Origin: Asparagopsis taxiformis
Taxonomy: Eukaryota; Rhodophyta; Florideophyceae; Bonnemaisoniales; Bonnemaisoniaceae
DNA length: 64,000 nt
Direction: 5' to 3'
Assembly: GCA_030407315.1 (NCBI GenBank)
Contig: JALQPE010001826.1
Span: forward strand, 42,467 to 106,466
The translations under genes and the position numbers were made by a program. Positions 56,201 to 64,000 of the stretch are shown here, piece after piece. Within the stretch, counting starts at the first letter, position 1. Each line of letters starts with the position of its first letter. A model generated the notes under the pieces. That model was not told the origin of the DNA. It was given only the letters and a program-made list of their open reading frames with translations, and made no database searches.

Positions 56201-56661
56201 GTAGGGATCCTCGTTTCATCCCGTATTCAAATCAATCCAAAAAAGGACAATAATAATTCATCTAGAGTCAAGATTAACGTGCATATGAATATGGGAAAGT
56301 ATGCATAAATTGTATTCAATATGAATAATATCCATCTGCAATCCCTGTAGAATGAAATTGAACCAAACTGTTCAGATCATTTCTCCCATATTTCTCGCAT
56401 TGGACGGAGATACTCCATACAAAGGCCCATTTTGGAATAATGTTTTACTCGTTTATAATTTACGAAATATACGCAAAGAGAACGATTCCAAAAACCGCAG
56501 TACGCCAAAGTCTACTCTGTTTATTACGATGATTCAACTCGACTAAAAATATGACATGCATAAATAGGAAATTTAATACATGGGAATTGAAAATGCGGCG
56601 TTGAGCAAATGTGGACAACTAAGTAGAAGCACCTATCGGACTCTTATAGATTTAGATTTAT
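53228..56661. other. AT-rich region, no gene seen
   Basis: 3.4 kb with short frames only. A 136-codon frame at 53238-53648 has hydrophobic stretches but overlaps another frame and has no family signature. No transposon ends recognised. Confidence 0.4.
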
Positions 56662-57888
56662 CTATTCCTCTGACGCAAACGCAGAGCTTGAGAAGCTATC
56701 CATATGTTCATCGATAGATTCATTTTTCTCCATTACTTCCCCTTCTTCAGGAAGTAGTTTCGCAGTCAATCGCAGTCGACAGATAAATTTGAGTCTAGTA
56801 AGTGCTACTTTGATGCGATAGCGGGTGTAATCGCTCATTCTCTCGGAGGATAACACTTCGATAACCGTTTCTTTCCCTGATGTCGGAATTGAGTTGAATT
56901 GGGTAATCCACTTGTGATGTAGAGATGCAGCGCAAGAAAGTCGTTTGACTGGGTCAACGTTGAGGAGTGATCTCAAGAATCTATCACACAAACGATTACT
57001 TCCTTCCAAAAGGGGGACATGATAGAGATTGATGGGTACCGGACCATTTCTTGAATGGTTGAGAACCTCACTGAATGGTGAGTAATTATATAACATGATG
57101 AATGCAACAACTCCAACAGACCAGACGTCTACTTTTTCATCATATGGACCTGTTCTGAAGACCTCTGGAGCTGCATATGCGCGGGTTCCAGTTCGAGTTT
57201 CCATGATCATTCCTTCATCATTTGTTTCCTTTTTCTGGAATATTGCAGAAAGTCCGAAGTCACATAGCTTATGAATTGGGTTATATGGCGTACCTCCAAC
57301 TAGAATATTCTCTGGTTTTATATCCCGATGAACAATTCCGTTATTGTGCAAAACAAGAACAGCCTCAAGGAGGCCCTTAATCACTCTTACAATATATTCC
57401 TCCCGAATTGCAATTCTTTTCTTGCTGTAGAAGTTGATTTCGTCCATGAGGGTTCCTCCATGGATATATTCCATTATAACAAATACAAAACTCTCCGACT
57501 CAAATGATGCAAAACCTTTCACGATGTGAGGATGCCTTATTGTTGAAATTGGGATAATTTCGTGGAGCAGTTGGCGCCTAGAAGATTTAGTCTTATCCAT
57601 CACTTTGACCGCTCGAAGAGACTTAGAATGACTATCGTAGGCAGAATACACTGAACCAAATGAGCCCATTCCCAGAAGATTTCCTAGAGAATACTGACTC
57701 TGCTTGCCATGGAATGCCAGATAGATAGATTCTCTAGGGCGGGGAGCATGCATAGTTATGTTTTTCATACTGGAAACTTTGTTTTGAGAAATTCTCAAAA
57801 CAATGGTTGGAAATTGTTTGTGGTAGCTGCTTGAGATATGAGACGGGGATGAAGTACTTATAGTGTTTTTGCCAGTTGAAATATTCAT
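56662..57888 (-). CDS. Serine/threonine protein kinase
   Basis: 408 residues from the ATG at 57888; a GTG lies two codons upstream. The kinase domain covers about residues 65-330. LLGMGSFGSVYSAYD is the Gly loop, RAVKVMDK holds the ATP-anchoring Lys, IVHRDIKPENILVGG is the catalytic loop with Asp, LCDFGLSAIF the metal-binding DFG, GTRAYAAPEVF the activation segment end and VDVWSVGVVAFIML the helix F motif. All essential residues are present. The overall style is CAMK/SNF1-like, with an Arg before the catalytic Asp, so activation-loop phosphorylation is likely. The N-terminus is Ser-rich; the C-terminal tail has a helical basic segment then an acidic end. It stands alone in AT-rich DNA with no visible intron. 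Confidence 0.85.
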   Translation of the reverse strand: MNISTGKNTISTSSPSHISSSYHKQFPTIVLRISQNKVSSMKNITMHAPRPRESIYLAFHGKQSQYSLGNLLGMGSFGSVYSAYDSHSKSLRAVKVMDKTKSSRRQLLHEIIPISTIRHPHIVKGFASFESESFVFVIMEYIHGGTLMDEINFYSKKRIAIREEYIVRVIKGLLEAVLVLHNNGIVHRDIKPENILVGGTPYNPIHKLCDFGLSAIFQKKETNDEGMIMETRTGTRAYAAPEVFRTGPYDEKVDVWSVGVVAFIMLYNYSPFSEVLNHSRNGPVPINLYHVPLLEGSNRLCDRFLRSLLNVDPVKRLSCAASLHHKWITQFNSIPTSGKETVIEVLSSERMSDYTRYRIKVALTRLKFICRLRLTAKLLPEEGEVMEKNESIDEHMDSFSSSAFASEE

Positions 57889-60800
57889 TCTCACCCTTCC
57901 AGAGTGACTCCTCGTCTATTAAATCTTATTGATTCAGAAGTTATATTCATTTTGAATTAAGACCAACCTGGACTCAAGTATGCTTGTATTCCGCTATGAA
58001 ACGAATGTTTAATATTCCAAAGAAAAATATGTCTAGGGATGAGATAATTTTTTCAATTTGAGTAAAAGGAACACGGAACTGGAAACAATTCTTCAAGGAA
58101 GAATCAACGTGTCCATTCTAGCATCAGTTGATTTTCGATTCTGGATAAACTTTCATATTTGAATACTAAATATGGGGTCTCCAGCCAACCAGAGTTTTTC
58201 ATCACTCTTCAACTAAAGTAAAATTTATGGTTCATTCCTCTTTCTATAGCATATGCTGAGCAATCGCGCGGTTATTCCACTCAACAATCGGAAAGATATA
58301 AATATATATGTGTGAACATATTGCTGAAAAGATATCAGAATTAAAACAGCTGGGGAAATTACGAATTTCTCTTTGTAAATGTTAGCTTTGTAAATGATAG
58401 CTTTCCAGAGAGCCAATAAGTTGAATGTGAAGTTTGGTTTAGCTCATATTGCAAAAGAGCTCTGAATTTTTCCCGAATATCTGCAGTTTTTCCAGGATGA
58501 AGTACCTGTGAAGGTCAGAATCATCCATTAGATCGAAGCCATCACAGGAGCCATAGATCTATGATATGGTGTTTTGTAAATTGAAAAGAATTTTAACTAG
58601 TGCACGAGAACTACGAATGAGTTCATAGGAGCGTGTACGTAAGTCTTCTATAAAAGTATACTGTAATTTTCTATGTTTATCCGGGTTAGTTCTCCCTATT
58701 CACAACAACTAATCTCTTGTTCAGCTATTTCTCCGGAACGCATTACACTAACAGAAAAGCATTACATTACAAGCTGAATGGCCATATTGGACTTCTGTGC
58801 CAGTCTCGGACATGATCTAAGAAAACTGAGCAAAGAATAGTGATAAAGACTGATCTTGTGTGGAGTATATTAGTCGCAAAATGAGTAAAAAACGATAGTT
58901 GGAGAGGAAAATGAAATTTTGAAATACGTTTTGTCTGCCAGAATTTTTTATACAACGGATCACATCATATTCAAATCTATCCATATCAGAAATAAACTTT
59001 CCATTCACTTCTCGTTCACTACTCATGCACACGAAACGCTCAATGTGTTCATTTTAGAGTATACACTGACAACATCCTGAGTGCTGGATGCTCACCATCC
59101 CCAGTATCACTGAATTACATGAGAAGATGTCATTTCATTGACGAAGCAAATGTGTTTTACACATGATACATGTTAGATTTCCAGCAGATGAACGTCTTGA
59201 CGTCAATTCTTCATCCGCTTTTTTGTCGATTCGCGTTGATCTGCAGGAAACTACATGAAGTTTATATGCACATAAGAGGATATTATGTTACTTTTGGTGC
59301 CCGTGAACTTAGAATATGCCATATATTCAGATATGCTGCTGGGTTTGTAATGGACTGTACTGAAAATTTGATGTAGTTTTCTGATGAGTATGCTAGGTTC
59401 ATAAAAACATCCGCTCTCTCAACAAGAGGCTAGCGATGGCTGGACTAGGTCTCCACATCAGCCATTTGTCCGAAGGGTTGAATACAAAAAAGTTTTCAAT
59501 GATCTAGAAGACCAATACATATGAGTACCGGTATGAACTGAACGGCATGAAACATTTTTGCAGGAAAAATCAAGCTGTATCGTTAGAGGAAGAGTTTGCA
59601 TCTGTTGAAGAGATTTATGAACCTTATTTTCAGGAAAGATGCCCTTTTCTGTATACTGAACCATTGGTATACCAATGGGTCGTGATCTTGACCAAGGCTC
59701 GACTATAGAAAGAGAAAATTATATACTATTGATATGCATAGGATGAATACATGTCGCAGACTATGTTTGTGTGTTTTACACATGATATCTGTTAGATGTA
59801 ATGTATACATTACAATATATATATTGAATTATCGACCTCATTTATTCATCTGCGTTTTGGCGCTATGAGATCATTTCTTAAAGCATGTGTCGAGCTCATT
59901 GTGTATCAGAGGATTATATGGCACGTCAAATTTTCATTACTGGAACATCTACCGTAAAATATATGTGTTTCTGGGTTTCCGAACCTTTTTGCGCTAGAGA
60001 GGTCGAGGGTGTTAGAAATTCAACAGTGCATCCAAAAAATCTATAGGAACCGATGGTTTTCTCCATTTCAAGATCCTCATTGCTTCCATTACTTAGACTT
60101 CAGCACAAACTTTCGTAGTTGGGGAAAGAATAATATGCTCTTTAGTATTGAAAAAGGCCGATAACGATCCGCAAAAAGACAAAAAATTTGCAATTTTAGA
60201 AAATGCATCGATTTCGCAGGATTGAACTGGTAGATTTGGATAGAACGAATGGTCAGGGTAGAAATTGTAATTTCCAGTTGAAAAAGACTATTGGGCTTGA
60301 TAAAGATGACGGAATTGATGAAAAGACCGCCAGAGAGCAATGGTCAGGTCGGAAGCGGGGTTCGGTGCTATGCTCAATATGGTAAGTTGAGTTCTCTCAA
60401 ATTCTTGCGTGACCACATGGCGGCGGCCGGCCACTTCTGCAGAATAATCGTTAACATGAAGATTTTTCTATGGAATGATGTGCATGGCAAACCATCGATG
60501 GACACAGTAAGGAGAATGGAGGACATCAGAGGATGAATTGGTTTCCGAGGTGGATATACTGATTTCGAAGTTTCCCTACTTAAAGTGTGGTCGGGCGGAT
60601 TAGATAAGTCGTCTAAGGGTGAATTTTCATACAAACATGGAAGCAGAACTACTACAGTTTGTAGCAAACCTAGCCTGAGTTTGTGTATGTAATCATAATA
60701 GTACATTGATACCTGGAAGTTTTCCTGAAAATATCGAAAATTTTTAGAAAAGGGATCCTTCTCCAATTATCGTCGGCAGAAAAGTTAGTTTCTCCCAGGA

Positions 60801-62104
60801 ATTTGGGAAGGTAAAGTAGAGAAAATTAGGACATGTTAAGTACATATTGTTCTCATATATAATACAACTTGCTGAGTAGGAGGATGCTGTTAGCGAAGAG
60901 TATGTAGTCAAAACGGGACACTCAACTTGGATTGCAACGACGAATCCACGTATCTATCACATTGGGCCCCGAATCAGTCATATTTTCATTTTATTCTTCT
61001 CCTTCCCCCGCGTTAACTTGGCTCGCTTACCAACTAACTAAACGCGGATGCACGCGGACTCAACGCGACGCACCGCTCCGACCCGCGCGCGCACTTGCAA
61101 CATAAATTGCATCACACAATGCGTGGGGTTGGCCGATATTTGGGTGGAGTTTGAGGTGAAGGTGTGGCGGTGGGGCGAGATGGGAGTAGTGAGAAAGTGT
61201 TCCAGGTGCGTCTGGAGTGAGAGGATGGCTGTGATGTGTGGGACGGGGTGTAGAGGAATGACGAGTAGAGGGAAAGAGTGTGTAACTATGTGTTTTAGGT
61301 AAAGATTGGAATGTGATGTGCAGTAGGCAGTAGGCCGTGTATTGGGTTTATTGAGTACATGGGAGCTATGTTCACGATTAGAATCATCATGGGAATGGGT
61401 GTGTTGTATGGCGTACTACACGACGCCATGGTGCTCTGTGTCTGCAAGAGTAGTAGTCGAAGGAGCTGTCTGCAGCGATAGTCGATGATCACATGCACTG
61501 CGAAGTGGAGATGACTGGGCGATTGTACAGATATTGTGGAGTCATCGAGGGGAGCATCAACAGGATTGTGGTGATGCTGGAGATAGACAGTGTGGAGTCA
61601 AGACAGGCAAAGCCAAACGCATTGAGATCCCGTTTGTCGTCCGCGTGATGAAGCGCTGCACACAGTCGCGATGAGTTTCCGCCTACTCGCTATGGACGAC
61701 TACAATGTACTGCGCATTGTGCTGACGTGTTGAGCCACATGATGTTGCGGATGTTCAGGTACTGGAAGGATGGCAGAGGTTGTGACGGAATGTGTGTACA
61801 GAGCGTTGATGGTAGTAAACTGCTCAAATAATTCTACTCTTCACCAATAAACTTTCTATACCAATGTTGCTAACATGTTTAACATGTTTACCACTATCAT
61901 AGCAACTAATTCATAGGACTTCTAATACGTTACTACTCTTTGTGACGCCGTAGTCCGATTTGGCTGATATCAAGTCTACATAGATGATAGCTGTAGACCT
62001 AGGAGGAATCACCATGTTATTCTGGTCTAATATTTCCGACCGCACTGCAAATGGAAGCGGAAAGGACGCTCGGGAGAACAATTTTTTATGCGCGTTTGAA
62101 CGCT
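57889..62104. other. Mostly AT-rich region, no gene seen
   Basis: 4.2 kb with small frames only. The base composition changes at about 61010-61280 to a CpG-rich then G-rich stretch (ACGCGGATGCACGCGG, ACCCGCGCGCGCAC), unlike its surroundings. This could be a CpG-rich promoter or an inserted piece. No convincing gene lies next to it. Confidence 0.4.
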
Positions 62105-62584
62105 TCAGTTTGAGCGCGTTTTCAAAGCATTACCGCGAATATCTACATGCTGCATAGAGTCATTCGTAGATGTAAACCATTTAGTACGCAATTCTTCATG
62201 AATTGATATAGCTGTAGGCCATTCCACTCTTATTTCCAAAGCCATACCACTCTGCATCACTTCCACCTCGAACATTCCATCATTTACCCCTTCTGGCAAC
62301 ACTATAACCACTGTAACGATATCCGTACTTGTTTCTGGTAAAGTACACCTGAAAACCACGTGAATAGGAAGGAAATCATTATATTGTTGTCCTCCGCTTC
62401 CAATTCCAGAATTTTTTCCACCATTAGTGGAATCATCTTCAAATTCCAACACACGACTTACATCGATTCCACGAGTATTGGAACCAGTTCCACTGCTGTT
62501 CAAACGTTTCGCGGCTGAGCCCTGCACACCGCTAACTCGTGTTTTCAGCCCGCTCCCAGAACCTGTTTCAGAGGGTTCATCTGG
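62105..62584 (-). CDS. Unidentified protein, 5' incomplete (probable exon)
   Basis: The frame is open from a stop near 62585 to 62105 and has no ATG in its first half, so the start is likely in another exon. A possible splice acceptor (CACTGCCCAG) lies at the upstream end. The N-terminal part is Gly/Ser-rich and disordered. The C-terminal part is strand-rich (FLPIHVVFRCTLPE, DIVTVVIVLPEGV, MFEVEVMQSGMALEIRVEWP) and has the feel of a CS/Hsp20-like beta sandwich, which I cannot confirm. Confidence 0.35.
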   Translation of the reverse strand, partial: PDEPSETGSGSGLKTRVSGVQGSAAKRLNSSGTGSNTRGIDVSRVLEFEDDSTNGGKNSGIGSGGQQYNDFLPIHVVFRCTLPETSTDIVTVVIVLPEGVNDGMFEVEVMQSGMALEIRVEWPTAISIHEELRTKWFTSTNDSMQHVDIRGNALKTRSN

Positions 62585-62913
62585 GCAGTGATAAGGCTAG
62601 AGTAGAATAGAATGAACAATAGAATAATTTTGAATGAACGTACCATTAAAAATTCTCTCTTCTGGTTATTGAAGCAGGTTCGAAAGCTGGAAAGGGGTAC
62701 TGGCGGAAAAGCTCTTGGTTCGCATGAACGTCGGCCGGCTCGTCGTCCTGACCAATCGCCACCTCTCCAGCATTGAATGCAGTAGTACAACTGCTGGTGA
62801 TTTCTTGGTAAGCCTAGGTAGGTTAGGGGACGAGGCATTTTGGTACCAGATGAGATTAGGACGGCGAGCCGACAAGGTAGCGCCGATTTATAGATTGCGG
62901 CCAAAAACTTCAT

Positions 62914-64000
62914 TAAGAAATATTGAAATTGAACATGATAGAAAATAATTACATCAAATTAGTTGAACAATTACAAAAAGCACGAATATTCTACCAATTT
63001 CAGTACAAAGTTTCAATCGTGAATGTAATGAAATGATGCACAGACCAGCTCCATTCTGGTTAGATGACTCAGTTTAACACATCCAAAACTTTTGCCAAAA
63101 CTTATCGAAACTTTCGAGACCCTAAACTTCGAAAGCCACATGTTTCTACACTATTACGATACAAGTGGACTAGTTCCTGGATATTGTAGCTTAGTATCGT
63201 ATGTCTCAGTTCTAGGAATCTTACAAGCCAAATAGATCAGGGAAGAAAACTTTCGCCACAATAATATCCAAAACTTTCGCTCTTCCGCCAAAACTTTCGA
63301 TCTTTCGCTACCAAAAGTTCATATCTGGTTCTACTCAGAACAATTATTTTTCTACAAGAATGTTCTATCCTCTAAGTAGAATCAGCACATGAGAGCTTAA
63401 ACACCTGCGAAGTCGTGGCTTGGAACTTTCGGGCCGAGATAAAATGCTCCTTCGAAACTTTCGGCAAAACTTTTGCTTGAACACTACCCAATTCTGACTC
63501 CATAAGTATAGCATACATCCGCAAATCAAAAATTCTTGGAAATACTTTAGTTTTGATAGCTATACAGATACGGGATGCTCAGAAACTGTTTTAATTGACC
63601 TTGAAAATGGTTAGATGGATTTTGTTCGACCAAGATATTCTAGCGAAGCTTTCGTAGAGAAATCTTGTCTTGAACTCTATATCAGCGTAAACTGAAAGTT
63701 TACAAGAGAAATATTTCAATGAAAGTTTTCCCCGAAACGTTTCAGTGCAAACGCTACTCTATTTGATTTCATTGCTAACTTTCCATGAGCTGTTTGTTAT
63801 TCTCGTGCGCGAAGACAATTGACTGATTCATACCATCTATATCCAGTATTGTTTTATCGATGGCTATAAATACTAATAGCCACAATCGAAGAGAACATTA
63901 TTCTTCAAAAACATATTCCTCCTGGAAAGTATAACTTCAACTCTTCTCTACTGCCAGGATCTCATAGATTCAGAGCTGAAACTGTGGACTCGGAGCCATT
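62914..64000. repeat. No gene; cluster of AAACTTTCG motifs
   Basis: Between about 63070 and 63480 the word AACTTTCG recurs at least six times (near 63102, 63247, 63271, 63291, 63425 and 63452), with variants AAACTTTTGC and GCTTTCG up to 63720. Spacing is irregular, so it is not a simple tandem repeat. Confidence 0.5.

Overview
The window is eukaryotic nuclear DNA. Gene-sized open frames have TATA boxes about 75-170 bp upstream of their ATG, two candidate short GT-AG introns occur, and most of the DNA is transposable elements. Intron-poor genes, sulfotransferases, a GT14 glycosyltransferase, paired small vWA proteins and abundant copia and Harbinger elements would fit a red alga of the Chondrus/Gracilaria type. 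That assignment is inference, not something the sequence proves.

Layout. 1-1715: 3' end of a decayed Ty1/copia element with its LTR. 2.6-14.2 kb: three members of a small secreted helical protein family, with an 8,241-bp PIF/Harbinger-type transposon (3366-11606) inserted just 3' of the first. This transposon has 748-bp terminal inverted repeats, an intact-looking DDE transposase and a DNA-binding-like ORF1. Between them it carries broken head-to-head 5' parts of two host genes, V-ATPase subunit a and VPS13. 15.7-26.3 kb: the main host gene block, with two tandem sulfotransferases, a GT14 glycosyltransferase and two secreted vWA-like proteins. These are plausibly extracellular-matrix or polysaccharide functions.

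26.7-47.1 kb is a transposon cluster. It holds a young complete copia element (26668-31967, identical 124-bp LTRs, TSD ATAAT), a 2-kb Harbinger-like element (32063-34077), and an old copia element (34281-42404) that has received at least three later insertions. A second decayed Harbinger pair lies at 44.2-46.4 kb. Three copies of a 258-259-bp MITE are present, each with its own 3-bp target duplication. 48.2-51.3 kb is a frameshifted KDZ/Plavaka-like transposon gene. 51.3-64 kb is mostly AT-rich and gene-poor, with one protein kinase and a few unidentified frames.

The main results are the gene-capturing Harbinger element, the MITE family, copia primer sites that match the anticodon arm of initiator tRNA-Met, and several perfect fold-back palindromes that look like template-switch scars. 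All identities come from reading motifs by eye; no database search was run.
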